A DNA stretch of 64,000 bases from Euglena gracilis. Its lineage: Eukaryota > Euglenida > Euglenophyceae > Euglenales. Position numbers and translations under genes: made by a program. The stretch covers positions 12,545,462-12,609,461 of the forward strand of contig CP154957.1 in NCBI GenBank assembly GCA_039621445.1. Direction: 5' to 3'. This document shows, piece after piece, positions 1 to 28,172 of this stretch; the stretch's first letter is position 1; each line of letters opens with the position of its first letter. Under the pieces are notes generated by a model. That model was not told where the DNA came from and did no database searches. It was given only the letters and a program-made list of their open reading frames with translations.

Positions 1-293
1 CCCAGCTTTCTTGTGCATCCCAAGGTCAAACAAGTTTTCAAATGATGAGATTAATGTATTGTGGAGTGTTCTGAGCCTGATTAAAAGACAGGAAAAAAGT
101 ATCCGTGTTGAAAATTATGTTGTCACATCACAATTTTCAAACATTCTTCTTTTTTTTTTGGAAAAGTGCATGTTTCTGGCGTTCCTCATCACCCAAAATG
201 GCATTAGTATGGAGTGCACATCGTCACTGAAAATTATTGTGAATTTTTTGCCTTCAGAAGTATTATTTTCATTTTTTACATTTCTTTCTTCAG
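1..293 (+). other. left edge, probable intron of the CNB gene
   Basis: AT-rich sequence with a pyrimidine tract ending in TTTCTTTCTTCAG just before position 294, as expected of the 3' end of an intron. No reading frame here continues the cyclic-nucleotide-binding domain in the expected way, so the earlier exons of the gene at 294-1619 must lie left of the window. Confidence 0.6.
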
Positions 294-1619
294 CCTGTGA
301 AGTACCAGCCTGGGGAACACATCATTCGGTACGGAGATGTCGGGTTGTGGATGTATATCATCCTTGAAGGTGTGCCAACCGACCTCGCTCTGGAAGCGCA
401 GTGGCCTGTATCACAGAGAAGCATTGATTTGCTCATAATTATTTTGGCTAAAAATGTTACATTCCATCTTCTCCATTATTTGTCCCTCAATCTCTTCGTC
501 GTCATCATTATTTGCTCCTGTCAGTGACCAAGGACTTCTCACAAGGTTAAAAACAATCGATGAATACAAAAATATCTGTCGAACAAGTTTAACTTTTTGA
601 AAAAAAAATGCAGTATATGTGTTATATATAATGGATATACACCCCCCGATGTCCAACAACTGGTAACCTCTGTCTCCGACCGGGGGGGGGGGGTCGTTAG
701 ACAAGGGGTCAAAAAAAAAAGTCTGCGAGCACCCAGTATACCACCCTCCCAAAAAGGACAATTTTTTCCTTTTGGCGCTACGTGCCAAAATCTTTCAGCA
801 ATTTTGACATTTTGACAAAAAGTGCCAAAAATGGCATTTCGGCCAATTTTGGCCGATTTTGGGCGATAAAATTTTCGGCTCGGCACTTTGCCCTGGGACC
901 AAAAAAGTTGGCCAAGCCTCCAAAAAGGTGTCTTCCAATGGGGGGGGGGGGTCGTTGGACACAGGGGGGAGTAATATTGATAAATGCTATGTTGTTGTTG
1001 TTGTTGTTGTTGTTACAATGCAAAACATAAATCTCACCTCCAACCCCCCCCCTTGCCAAGCTGCCTGTCGCACCCCCCCTGCCGCACTTTACACTCCCAG
1101 GCAAGGTGGAGGTGCTGGGTCGGAAGGAGGACGGCTCCTCCATCCACGTGTGCACGTTCGGGGAGGGGGAGCACGTCGGGGAGCTGGAGTTCATCAACAA
1201 GCACCTGACGGTCGCCGACGTCGTGGCGGTGGACGAGGTCCGGGCGGCCCGGGTCCACCGGGACCACTTCGAGAGCTGCATGGTGTGCCCATCGTTGTTT
1301 CCCTGATGGCCACCTCTGTGGCATGATATTGATGGATGAATGGGCAATCTTTTCACAAATTATGATGCGTGTATACACAGATATGTATATTTATTATATT
1401 AATATAAAAGATATTAATATACATTAATTTTTATTAGTATATTTATTTCTTGAAAATTGATAAATTAGTATTTTTTATGATATATTAATGCTGTTTGTGA
1501 ATGTTAATTCTGCACAGGGACCGATTGTCGATCTGCTCTCCAAGAAAGCCCGGGTGAACGAGAAGTACGAATATTACCGCAGCAAGAATCCAAACCTCCG
1601 GGTCACTTTCAAGGATTGA
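294..1619 (+). CDS. PKA regulatory-subunit-like cyclic-nucleotide-binding protein, C-terminal end (partial)
   Basis: Three exons: 294-369, 1101-1282 and 1518-1619 (stop TGA). The phases agree at both junctions and give 119 residues that read through as one CNB (cNMP-binding) fold. The first exon has KYQPGEHIIRYGD and the start of ILEGKVEV, a normal beta-strand pair. The second has VGELEFINKH, the phosphate-binding-cassette position. The third has GPIVDLLSK, the C-terminal helix seen in regulatory subunits of cAMP-dependent protein kinase. The segment is the last CNB domain; the upstream exons with any dimerisation and inhibitor segments are outside the window. In the cassette the Gly-Glu-Leu is kept, but the place of the conserved Pro-Arg-Ala-Ala holds Leu-Thr-Val-Ala, so the arginine that grips the cyclic phosphate is missing. 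It is probably cytosolic and an orphan or altered-ligand regulator. The first intron carries a repeat (649-964) and a GTT run. Confidence 0.88.
649..964 (+). repeat. interspersed repeat with TGTCCAAC ends, copy 1
   Basis: The segment begins TGTCCAACAACTGGTAACC and ends GGTCGTTGGAC, so its ends are inverted copies. The middle is rich in TTTTGGC/GCCAAAA words and a GGCGCTACGTGCC hairpin. A copy in the opposite orientation lies at 27172-27527, with the same ends and the phrase GTTACCGGTCGTTGGAC. It sits inside the first visible intron of the CNB gene. It has no coding content and is probably a MITE-like element; no clear target duplication is visible. Confidence 0.65.
991..1014 (+). repeat. (GTT)n microsatellite
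   Basis: Eight tandem GTT units inside the intron of the CNB gene, between the TGTCCAAC repeat and the 1101 exon. Confidence 0.9.
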
Positions 1620-2989
1620 AACTCTCCCTTGCTTGCTGCACAGCGACGCACAGGTTCTTTAGCATTTCATGCACGCCCCTGTCTCTTGTACCATCCTTTT
1701 CATTCAACTCGTTTTCTCCCCCTCTTCCTCTTTTTATTGTGTTGATTTTATTCGTAGTTAAGGAGGTTGTGTACCCTTTGCAGGTGACCGTAATATCGGA
1801 TACAGCCGTGATTATTAACCAGCCAGCGGGACTGTGATGAAGCTGTTTTTTTCCCCTGCCTCAGTCGTAATATTAATTCATTGTTTCTTGCTACGTCTGA
1901 GGGGACGCCCAATCCATAATTTCCATTTTCATTGTTTAATTTCAAACTCACAAAAGTTCGAGTGTGGGTGTGTGTCAGTCAGTTTGGACACAGGAGTCGA
2001 GGGTGGGAACGTCCACCCAGCAGTGGCTAACCTGTGCATGTTCCCATCGCCGTTTGCTATCCACGCATGGGATCTTTTAAAGATATTCTTCCTCTGTTTT
2101 AGCCGCAAAGCGCAGAAAAATATGACCCAAAATTGATCCAGGGGAGGGCAGGGATTATGGGAAGCCCATCGGAATTCAGGTAGAGGAGGGGGTCCCGACC
2201 ACCGTGGTTAGGATTACCCCCTTTGCACCCCCCTCCTTGATGAGTCGGCTTCACATCAAAATTCAACCTGCTGCTGGCTGACGGTACCTTTGTTTGACCC
2301 AAGGTCAAACCGGGTGCCCAAACGAAAGTGTAAAAAGATTATTTATAGTGCAAAAAAAATCTGAGGTCAAAATATGGAAACATATTGGGAGGGGGGGTGC
2401 AGACCCACCCGCTGAACAGGTTAAAAAAATAGCTAAAGTTCCGGCGCTCGCACCTGGCAGATGAGCTTCTTTTTAAAGAATTCACCCCCGAGGGTAGGGC
2501 ACCTTTGACCCCCCTGGGGGGGTCAGGTTTCGGGGTCAGACTCTGCTGGAGGGTTTGCACCCCTGGTGGGTGCAACTAGTCGAAACTTGGCTAGTGAAAA
2601 TCCTATTGGCTGGTGTAAATCCTAGTGGACCCCAGGGGAGGGGGGTCAGCTAGTGGGAAAATTTTTCCAATGACCGGCGCAAAGCGCTGGAAAAGTTTTT
2701 TGAATTCTGCTCGCTTTTGGCCACTTTTGGGAATTTTTTTTTGGAAACGAAATCAGCAAAACAGCGCATTAAAAACCTCATTTCCACGTCGGCGTGAAGT
2801 GCGGGCGGAATTTTTTCTTCCAAGTTGGAGGGGTCTGGCCAGTGCTTTTTTTCCAGATTCCAGCAAAAATTGCCAGCCACCCTGGGCCTTTAAGCAAAAG
2901 TCTGTTTTGGTTTTAGTTGTGCAATAGCAGACCCCCTCGACACCCGAAAATGACCATTTCCAAGGGAAAATTGGCTTGTTTGGCAGGCA
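1620..2989. other. 3' region of CNB gene and repeat-rich spacer
   Basis: 1620-1840 is pyrimidine-rich and is likely 3' UTR of the CNB gene. 2360-2900 holds GC-rich hairpin blocks around CTAGTGGACCCC and GGCGCAAAGCGCTGG, resembling blocks at 41330-41800 (shared words CTAGCTAGTGG and TTTTTTTCCAGTG). I see no exon with splice sites and a protein-like frame; the long minus-strand frames here are by-products of GC-rich repeats. Confidence 0.55.
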
Positions 2990-3550
2990 CCGGGCCCCAA
3001 AACTGACCCCCCTGGGGGGGTGGATGTTCACGGGAGGTTGGGTGGCCGTTGGTTGGGCCGCGGCCGGCCGCAGTCGGCCGCGGCCCAACCAAAATTGTGT
3101 TTCGGTTGGGCCGCGGCCGGCGGCGGCCCAACCAATTTTTTTTTTGGTTGGGCCGCGGCCGACCGCGGCCCAACCAAGTTCCAGCCAGAATGAAGTTGGT
3201 TGGGCCGCGGTCGACCGCGGCCGACCGCGGTCGACCGCGACCCAACCTTGGGTAAAATTTTGGTTGGGCCGCGGCCGACCGCGGTTGACCGTCACCCAAC
3301 CCAAAAAACAGAAATGGTTGGGCCGCGGTCGGCCGCGGCCCAACCGCGGCCCAACCTCCCATGACTGTCCGAGCAGCACTTTCATAGTGACTGACTGACT
3401 GGGAGACCATACTAAAACAGAGGAATGCAGAATAACTGAGGCATGAACAAACAAGAAATGAGAGGCAACAACTATGGGAGGTGCATCCAGAAGCAGACTG
3501 CAGTGTGAAATGGATTGCGTAAACAGAAGCAACAGCACGCCAAACCACAA

Positions 3551-3656
3551 GCTAACCCTAACCCGAACCCTATCCCTAACCTTAAGCCCAACCCTAACTC
3601 TATCCCAAACTGGAACCAAATCCCTATCCCTAACCCCAACCCTAACCCTAACCTGC
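3551..3656 (+). repeat. degenerate telomere-like (CCCTAA)n tract
   Basis: Roughly a dozen and a half units of CCCTAA and near variants (CCCAAC, CCCTAT, CCTTAA) in a row. The tract is internal, imperfect and flanked by hairpin repeats, so it is interstitial rather than a chromosome end. Confidence 0.8.
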
Positions 3657-3659
3657 GTC

Positions 3660-4225
3660 AGAAAAAATATGTTTCTTTTAAAACGTGTGGAAAATTTCCC
3701 CTACAGGGTACCAGCTACCCCAAAGAGTCGCCCAACTAGGGTTAATACACATCGGGGGACCCTCGCTCGGCGCCTTCGGCGCCTCGCTCGGGTCCCCCCA
3801 TGTTTTTAACCCTAGTTGGGCGACTCTTTGGGTTCGCTGTGTACCCTGTAGAGGGAAATATAGCAACGATGAGCGGGATGGTTGCAACCATTGGGGATGA
3901 AATCTTGACCCTAACCCTATTCCTTCTAATAACCTCAGAAATTCTCTCGGTATGGGAATATTTTTGAATAAAAATACTTTTGAATGAGTGCATTCCTCTG
4001 TAAGAAAAAAACAAACGAACAAACAAACAAACAAACAAGCAGAATCAAGAACAATGAACCATGGTAACAAACTCCAAAAAAAGACTTGCAACTGATACCT
4101 GAATGCATAAGAAAAAATATGTTTCCTGCATAAGAAACAATATGTTTCTTTTAAAACGCGTGGAAAATTTCCCCCTACAGGGTACCAGCTACCCCAAAGA
4201 GTCGCCCAACTAGGGTTAATATGGG
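3660..4225. repeat. duplicated hairpin: CTACAGGGTACC...CAACTAGGGTTAA
   Basis: 3660-3745 begins AAAATATGTTTCTTTTAAAA and runs through CCCAAAGAGTCGCCCAAC. It is repeated directly at 4135-4225 with few changes. The 3705-3750 part also occurs inverted at 3811-3856, making a stem whose loop holds CGGCGCCTTCGGCGCC. The whole lies between the two inverted palindrome arrays. Confidence 0.75.
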
Positions 4226-4929
4226 GGGACCATGCCAGTGAAAGATTCATGTCTTCCAGATCGAGCCAGTGAAAGAAAAAGAGTTCAAACTGAATCGTCT
4301 TTCTCTCTTCCCCTGTTTGTTCGAGGGCCCCATCACAGTGCATTCTCAGAATAGCGGAGGACGGAGGGAACGGAGTTTGGATCAGTGGCTCGCAGAACAG
4401 TGCTTGGACGGTCATGGGAGGTTGGGTCGCGGTCGGCCGCGGCTGGCCGCGGCCCAACCATAAAAATCATTTTGGTTGGGCCGCGGTCCAACCAAAAAAA
4501 TGCTTTTGGTTGGGCCGCGACCGGCCGCGGTCCAACCAAAAAAAATTTTGGTTGGGCCGCGGCCGGCCGCGGCCCAACCAAATAAAGCTAAATTTGGCCG
4601 TGGTTGGGCCGCGGCTGGCCGCGGCCCAACCAAATAAAGCTAAATTTGGCCGTGGTTGGGCCGCGGCTGGCCGCGGCCCAACCAAAATCCTGTTTTGGTT
4701 GGGCGACGGTCGGCCGCGGCCGGCCGCGGCACCTACCTCCCACGGACCAACCTCCCGTGACATCCCACCCCCCCTGGGGGGTGTACCTGCTATGGGCAGA
4801 CACCCCGGCTCCCCTGGAGTTACTTAAAAAAGCTTGGCACCGGGGAAGCGCAAAAAAAAGCTGTCCTCCCACATTTTTGTGATGATTGGTATTTTCCATA
4901 AAGAAATGTTCAAGAAATTTGGAAAAGTA

Positions 4930-5040
4930 TTAGGTGGGGGGGGGGGCACACCATGGTGGGATCGGGGTCCGGGCCAGGTATCCCCTGGGTAGGTGGGGGG
5001 GTCCACCCCCCTGTCTTGGGGAAAAAAATCCCTGTGCCCA
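4930..5040 (+). repeat. GC-rich interspersed repeat ending AAATCCCTGTGCCCACCC
   Basis: Resembles 8190-8305: both have TATCCCCTGGGT(A/G)GGTGGG, a CCCCC(A/T)GTCTT(A/G)G segment, then ATCCCTGTG(C/T)CCACCCT and (A)CCTGTC. Each lies within 500 bp upstream of a predicted start codon (5069 and 8804). Confidence 0.55.
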
Positions 5041-5068
5041 CCCTAACCTGTCGGGTACCGTACCGAAA

Positions 5069-8000
5069 TGAGCCTGCGGATCCAATCGCTGGAATTGGCC
5101 CCTGTACCTTTTGATCTCCGCCTGCACTCGGAGCCCACTGGAAGGCACCCACCCTTCAGCATCCAGTCAAAGCCTTTGAGTGTGGCGTTTACGAGGCTCT
5201 GTTGGAAGGAACTCAAATTTGTGTTGAATTGTTAACGTCTATCCAACCCGCATGGTCCGCCCTTCTTTGCCATTAGGAGAGCTTACTTGGGAGTCCCTGT
5301 TCCAAGCCTTTCGTGTCGCTTCTGGGAGGCAATGGAGGGAAGTATTGCCATTACAAGAGTGCAACTCAACTTTGTTTGTGTTGGTTTCTTCGGGTAGAGT
5401 GATTTTCTTTGAGATTTGTTTGTTTGTTTTTTCAAAAAAAATCAGAAGCCCCCCCCCCCCCAGATATCAAAAGAGTCTTCACAGGAGGTCAGCTGTTTTT
5501 CAAAGATGCTTCTATTGGATTTGGGCTGTTTCTTATTTGTATTTAAGCTGCAATTGAGGTAGCCCAAAAGGAACTGAAGAACAGCAACCTCTTTTGCTTT
5601 CGGTAAGGTGCATGGCTTCCTGCACGTCACTGTTTTTTTTTTATTGCGAGGGGCATTCCAGGGCAGGTTGAGCTCCATTCGGGTGCATGGGCTTCATGCG
5701 CACCGCTGTTCGGCGAAGTCTCCGCACTGCTTCATTTATTTTTACTGTCATGTGTCGCGTCTCCCGCTGTGGGCTTTGTTTGGTTGCACGGTGGCTTCAG
5801 GCTTTGGCAGCACCGACAAAGCGGACTGTTGAGCCGATGCGTCGTTCAAGAAAGGTTGGAGCAGATTTGTGACTGGGGGGGGTGGGTGGGGGGGTCCCGG
5901 CCAAGCCCCCCCCGGGGGGGGGGGGTTGGTGGGTTTGGAACCCCTCCCCATGGATCGTAAAAAAATCCTCTGATTTGGAGACAGTTTTCTTATCGCTCTG
6001 CAGTTCTTTTTTTGAAAAAAAAACCTTCACTGTCGGGGTGAATTCACGGTCGGCATTCAGGCATTTTCGTGGTTGTTCCACGTCAAAAGGAAGCCTGCGT
6101 CCGTTATGTGCATTGTGTATTCAGCGCGCTCTGTTTCAGTGCAGTCCCTGTGGTGTGCACTATCATTAGTTCTGAAAGTTTTCATACAGGGTGGCCATTT
6201 CAATTATCTCTTCTGAACACCATCGGGGTCCTGGGATTTTCACGCATATGTTCATTTTTGGCTGATCCCACAATGGAATCATTTTCGAGCCAAACTGCTT
6301 CAAGGTTTTTGTCTTCCTATGGCCCGGTACCTGCATCCCACCAAAATAAAAAAAACCTTACTTATCTCGCCCCCCCCCCCAACCCCCCCCCCACTTTGTT
6401 GCCCAGGTTGGAATTGGTCCGTGAGCTCCTTCTGATTGCAACGCTGGGGGGGGGGGCACAAGAGTCGCCACCGTGGGCCAACCGACCGAGCTGATCTCGC
6501 GCTGTCGCAGCCCGTCCCCCACCAAGTCTCCTGGCGGTCAACCCACTTTGCCAGTCGGTGCGCCAAACACCTCCTTCCATCGATCCACTGGTCTAATGCA
6601 CAGACTGTGAATGCAGATACCCCATCAAACAGCATGTCGCTCCAACACATTCTGTCCACAAGATGACATGCAAACATGTGCACAATGTCTGTGCATGTTT
6701 GCCACATGTGCATATGCTTACAAAACATTTTCGTTGCATTGCTGTGTTTTTTTGCACACACATTTTCGTTTGAAACCCACAATTTTCATTGTTTCCTGGT
6801 GATCCCCCCTTTCACGGTCCGAGATCCTCACAGATGACATGCTGGGACCGTACCACCGTTCTTTTTTGTGGCATTATTGTTTAATCCATATCATTTCATT
6901 ATCAGTCAATGTTATTCCATATTAATATTCTTATGGCCAAAACTCTTGACTTCTTTGTTGTGTTAAGTTAAATCGTATGATTCAGATTACCACTCAGGGA
7001 GTCTTGGACCCCCCGGGGGGGGGGTAGGGCGGGTGGGTCCGGCTGAGCCCCCCGGGGGGTCCCCCTCAGAGGGGATATACTTTTCGGCCCCGAAAGCCTA
7101 TTGCTATTAGCATTTTTCCGCGATTTTTGGCCATTTTCGGGGGAAAGTGAGTAGGTCCCTCGGGACCCACTCACCGGCCTCCCCCTTTGCCCCCCCTCCT
7201 CCCGATCTTAAAAAAAAACCCTGCCATGAAACCCCTTGAAACCTCTCCGGCTCCAGGACCCTTTCACCAAGAAACACTGTGACAACAAACTCCAGGGTGA
7301 CCGTCATACACTGATCTTGTATTAACATTTCTTCACAAGATCGATGGTTTTTTTTGTGAAAGAAATCCTTCTGATAATACGGCATGTACCCACGTTCATT
7401 TATTTCTGTCTGTGAGATCGCCTGAAAAATCTCAAAAAAATGACCCCTCTCCCAATATTAGTTCTTTCTTGGGAATGCATCACACAGTCCCCAGAGCGGT
7501 GGGAAGAATGCACCCTCAATGACCATTCGGTGGCATTTTCTGTTGCCTACACGCCATCAGATGGCAGGTGTTGCATTCACTCATTGTATATTATTTTCTT
7601 CCATTTTATAATTTTCATGCAATGTCGAAATCCCAAAGGTTGATGTTTTTTTTTTCATTGTAAGAACCAGCGCTTTGTGTTTTGCATGTCAACAAATGTC
7701 AAGATGTCGCCTTTCCCCACCTCTCAGCACACTCTTCTTTTGCAAATGCAAACCCTTTTCCAAACCTCTGTCTATGCCCCTCGCCTTACCTTCTTTCATC
7801 TGAACCAGTAACCGCATCCAGTGGCTACATTTCAATTCGCGTACTTCGTTCAGTGTTATTTGTATGCGGGACCTCGGAGCTGTTCTGCAGAGCCTCACTG
7901 TGCAATGTAAATGCAGATTCTTTTTTTTGATGGATGTATGTGGAGTGTCCATGTTTCCTCTGATCCACATTGTTTGGAAAAATTCAAATGATTAACATGA

Positions 8001-8104
8001 TTAACACAACTAACATAAACCTCTGCTTTTTTTGCAGGATGACTTCGAATCGCTATTTTGCAACAGTGCCATCAATGCCCCCTGATATGCAATTTGAAGT
8101 TTAG
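5069..8104 (+). CDS. unidentified multi-exon protein with a Cys-rich segment
   Basis: Proposed exons: about 5069-5206 (starts MSLRIQSLELAPVPF), 5277-5393, 5548-5602, 6061-6154, 7488-7567 and 8038-8104 (stop TAG). The junctions from 5393 onward are in phase and have ordinary GT and AG sites, with strong pyrimidine tracts before 6061, 7488 and 8038. The join between the first and second exons is not settled: the best donor (after 5206) and the 5277 acceptor do not match in phase. The product would be about 190 residues. Exon four has a C-x2-C-x7-C-x2-C pattern (LCALC, QCSPC) preceded by further Cys and His residues, suggesting a small zinc site. The last two exons read TPSDGR then MTSNRYFATVPSM. 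I do not recognise the family. Introns hold repeats at 6360-6470 and 6995-7223. The start codon follows closely after a repeat. Confidence 0.55.
6155..7487. other. intron of the unidentified gene, with repeat remnants
   Basis: Contains C-runs and G-runs at about 6370-6460 and a 6995-7223 element with a CAGGGAGTCTTGGACC start and a TCTTAAAAAAAAACCCTG end, similar to the CAGGGG family elsewhere. A stretch at 6470-6600 has an open + frame but no clear splice sites, so I left it out of the gene. Confidence 0.45.
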
Positions 8105-8396
8105 GCGCTTGTAACTTCCAGGCAGGGGGTTTGTAGGTGGGAGTTGAGGGGAGGTTCGACCCCCCCTCCGTGTTGGGAGGGACGTCCAGACGCCCCCATA
8201 GCATAAATCTCCCAGGGGGTATCCCCTGGGTGGGTGGGGTGGGTGGGGGGCGACACCCCCCCCAGTCTTAGAAAATCATCCCTGTGTCCACCCTCTGACC
8301 TGTCAGCCAACATTTGTGCTCTGGAGCATGGTAGTGATGCACATCCCAAGGATTCCCCCTCAGGTCGGGGTTACCACAGCATACAGGCCACGGATT
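8105..8396. other. spacer with GC-rich repeat
   Basis: 3' flank of the unidentified gene followed by the 8190-8305 repeat, the partner of 4930-5040. No coding signal. Confidence 0.5.
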
Positions 8397-8676
8397 CAGG
8401 GGTTTTTTTTTAAGTCTTGGACCCTGGGGGGGGTAGGGGGGGGGTCGGGTGGGTGGGTCCGGCCGATCATCCCCGGGGGGGGGGGGGGCCCCCCATGAGG
8501 GGGATACCGGTATACTTTTCGGCACCTAAGGCGCCGAAAATTTTTGAAAAGGGTGCTATTTTTAGCATTTTGCGCGATTTTTAGCCATTTTCGGGGAAAC
8601 GAGAGCGGGTCCCCCGGGACCCCCCCCCCCAGGTGGGCCCCCCTCAGGGGGTGGGTGAGTGGGGGGGAAACCCCTG
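8397..8676. mobile_element. small hAT-like non-autonomous element (CAGGGG ends), 280 bp
   Basis: Starts CAGGGGTTTTTTTTTAAGTC and ends GGGGAAACCCCTG. It is flanked by CACGGATT on the left (8389-8396) and CACGGAAT on the right (8677-8684), an 8-bp duplication with one mismatch. The CAG terminus and 8-bp duplication are known traits of hAT transposons. The inside has G/C runs and a TTCGGCACCTAAGGCGCCGAAAA hairpin, and no coding sequence. It ends 127 bp before the ERMARD-like start codon, so it may lie in that gene's promoter or 5' UTR. Confidence 0.75.
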
Positions 8677-8803
8677 CACGGAATGGCCACCAACGTGGGC
8701 AGAGCACATTCAGTTGGTCATCACATCAACCCTCCTCCTGTCCCAAAGCGCTGGCTCCAGGGCAGCCATTTTGTTGGGCCGCCCCCCCCCCCTCGCAGCC
8801 ACA

Positions 8804-26555
<17,752 letters not shown>

Positions 26556-27171
26556 TGGATCTCGTAACTTTTTTTTTTCACAAACCACAGCCCGTTTCAC
26601 TTATGTGTGACGTTTGACTGCCATGGCTGCACGTCTTTTGTTTTCAAATGCCCTGGAATTTGGGCACATCCTTGCTCTTATGACCAATGGTATGCTGTGC
26701 AAATTTCTACAATAATAGAAAAATACTGCACATCAGTTTTCTCCTTTCCTTTTTTGCAAGAGCATCGAGGTCGACGAGAAAAAAGAATGACAACACCGGA
26801 AGTGTTTTTTTTTCATTAGAATGCGGCGGCAAAAAAGGCAAATCTTTCCCAATAATTTTGCACCTCCCTAAAATGTCTCATGCCCAAATGATGTTGCTGG
26901 GGGGGGGGGGGGGCAAGACCCCGAAAAATGGTCAGTTCAAGTCAACCCAACCTGCTGGGAAAACTTTGAAAAAGGCACCCTTTAAAAAACTGCTATTTTT
27001 TCATAAAGTATGAAATCAATGAAATAATAAGAATGCGTAATTATGGTATAATAATAACAACAACATTATTATTATTACAAATTTCCATAAACCAATCAAC
27101 ATTGGCACCTGACACCTCAATCAGTTATTGTTGCGCATGAGGCGCCACAGGTCATTTGTACCCCCCTCCAA
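26556..27171. other. spacer downstream of the ERMARD-like gene
   Basis: Contains the probable 3' UTR, a 15-G run at 26898 and a short AT-rich stretch (27020-27080). I see no convincing exon. Confidence 0.5.
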
Positions 27172-27527
27172 TGTCCAATGACCGGGTGGTCGGAGGACAT
27201 CTTTTCGGAGGGTTGGCCGAATTTTGCAACGGGACGAATTTTTTTGAGCCCCAAATCGGCCAAAAATTGGCCAAAGTGCCATTTTTGGTAGTCTTTTTTT
27301 GGGCAAAAAAAAAGCCAAAATTGCCCAAAAACTTTGGCGTGAAGCGCTGGAAAGGAAAGGAAAAGCTGGAAAGGAAAATTTTGACCTTTTTGGGGGTGGG
27401 GTCCCCGCCAACTTTTTTTTTCTCACACCTTGTCTAACAACCAACCCCCGGTCGGAGGACGCCTTTTTGGTCACAATGTCCAGTGACCCCCCCCCCTGTT
27501 GGAGGACAGAGTTACCGGTCGTTGGAC
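27172..27527 (-). repeat. interspersed repeat with TGTCCAAC ends, copy 2
   Basis: Inverse of the 649-964 repeat: its right end reads, inverted, GTCCAACGACCGGTAACTC. The inner part has AAATTGCCCAAAAAC and a GGCGTGAAGCGCTGG hairpin. No coding content. Confidence 0.65.
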
Positions 27528-27604
27528 TTGGGAATCAAATGTTTGCAAGGAAGTCACAGTGACTTCAAGGTTTGGCTGCAAACCCAGGGTTTTTTTCCCT
27601 TTCA

Positions 27605-27786
27605 GAATGGGCCTGGAGAGTTATGTGTGGGATGCAGAAAGGAAAGAAAGCTTCGCTGTGTCGTCGACTTTCCAGGAGGAAAACAAAAAAATTCAAAACA
27701 TAATTTTGGATTCTACCCAATTTTTTTTGGGAGAACACTTAAGTGAATTTTCAGGTCAATTTTCTTTTGCACAGCGACGGTTCTAG
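27605..27786 (+). CDS. unidentified terminal exon or very short gene
   Basis: A good acceptor (TTTTTTTCCCTTTCAG) is followed by an open frame to TAG at 27786. It begins (after one base) MGLESYVWDAERKESF and continues FQEENKKIQNIILD, 60 residues, hydrophilic and acidic-basic mixed, unlike the low-complexity frames around it. It would need a preceding exon ending with two spare bases, or the ATG at 27606 may itself be the start. Base composition is lower in GC than the other exons here. I do not recognise it. It lies between a TGTCCAAC repeat and the 28173 element, so a mobile-element origin is possible. Confidence 0.4.
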
Positions 27787-28172
27787 AACAAAAAAACATC
27801 TTAGGACCACAAAAGGAGTTCCACAAATTGTTTCCCACCAATTCATTCCAGATCAAAAGTCAGCACAAACTCCTTTCCCCCTCTCATAAAGCAACACGCA
27901 AGCTAACTCTCTTGACTGCCCTTCTGGGTATTAATTTGATGCTGAACTGCAAACAAAGATATCCTTTGGGCGGCCAGCTTCAAAATGAATAAAAAAACCC
28001 AGGGATGGTGGCTAGTCAATAAAACCCAACCCAAAGAGATATCCCTGGAGGGTATAAATTCCGTCACCTGATTTATCCCCTCATCCACGGAAGCGCCGGC
28101 AACCGGAGCGTCGAACGTCGCAAACAGAAAACCCAATTTCTGGGCATGTCAGCGGCATACGCGTTGCATTGT
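27787..28172. other. spacer before the CTTAGGCGGC element
   Basis: No exon, tRNA or repeat recognised; the last five bases (ATTGT, 28168-28172) are the left target duplication of the next element. Confidence 0.5.

Larger units (their letters stand above)
2990..4790. repeat. large inverted repeat of two GC-rich palindrome arrays
   Basis: 2990-3385 and 4393-4790 are inverted copies. The left one runs from a CCCCCCTGGGGGGGTGG block through CACGGGAGGTTGGG, then palindromes, to CCAACCTCCCATGACTGTCC. The right one runs from GGACGGTCATGGGAGGTTGGG through palindromes to CAACCTCCCGTGACATCCC and another CCCCTGGGG block. Each array holds five to seven units of the form GGTTGGGCCGCGGCC followed by its complement, separated by short AT-rich spacers. 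The 1-kb middle contains telomere-like CCCTAA repeats and a smaller duplicated hairpin. It encodes no protein, is very strongly self-complementary and is likely unstable. Confidence 0.8.

Noticed and set aside
3036-3360. CRISPR-like layout of repeated palindromes with spacers
   Set aside because: The genome is eukaryotic, units vary in length and sequence, and spacers are not of constant size; no cas genes.
2753-3619. 288-codon minus-strand open frame
   Set aside because: It crosses the GC-palindrome array and reads repeated Gly-Arg-Gly-Pro words; no family motif and no splice logic.
3551-3656. Chromosome end (telomere)
   Set aside because: The repeat is degenerate and internal, with genes on both sides.
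6069-6494. 141-codon single open frame
   Set aside because: It overlaps the 6061-6154 exon in another frame; the Cys-rich frame joins in phase with its neighbours, this one does not.
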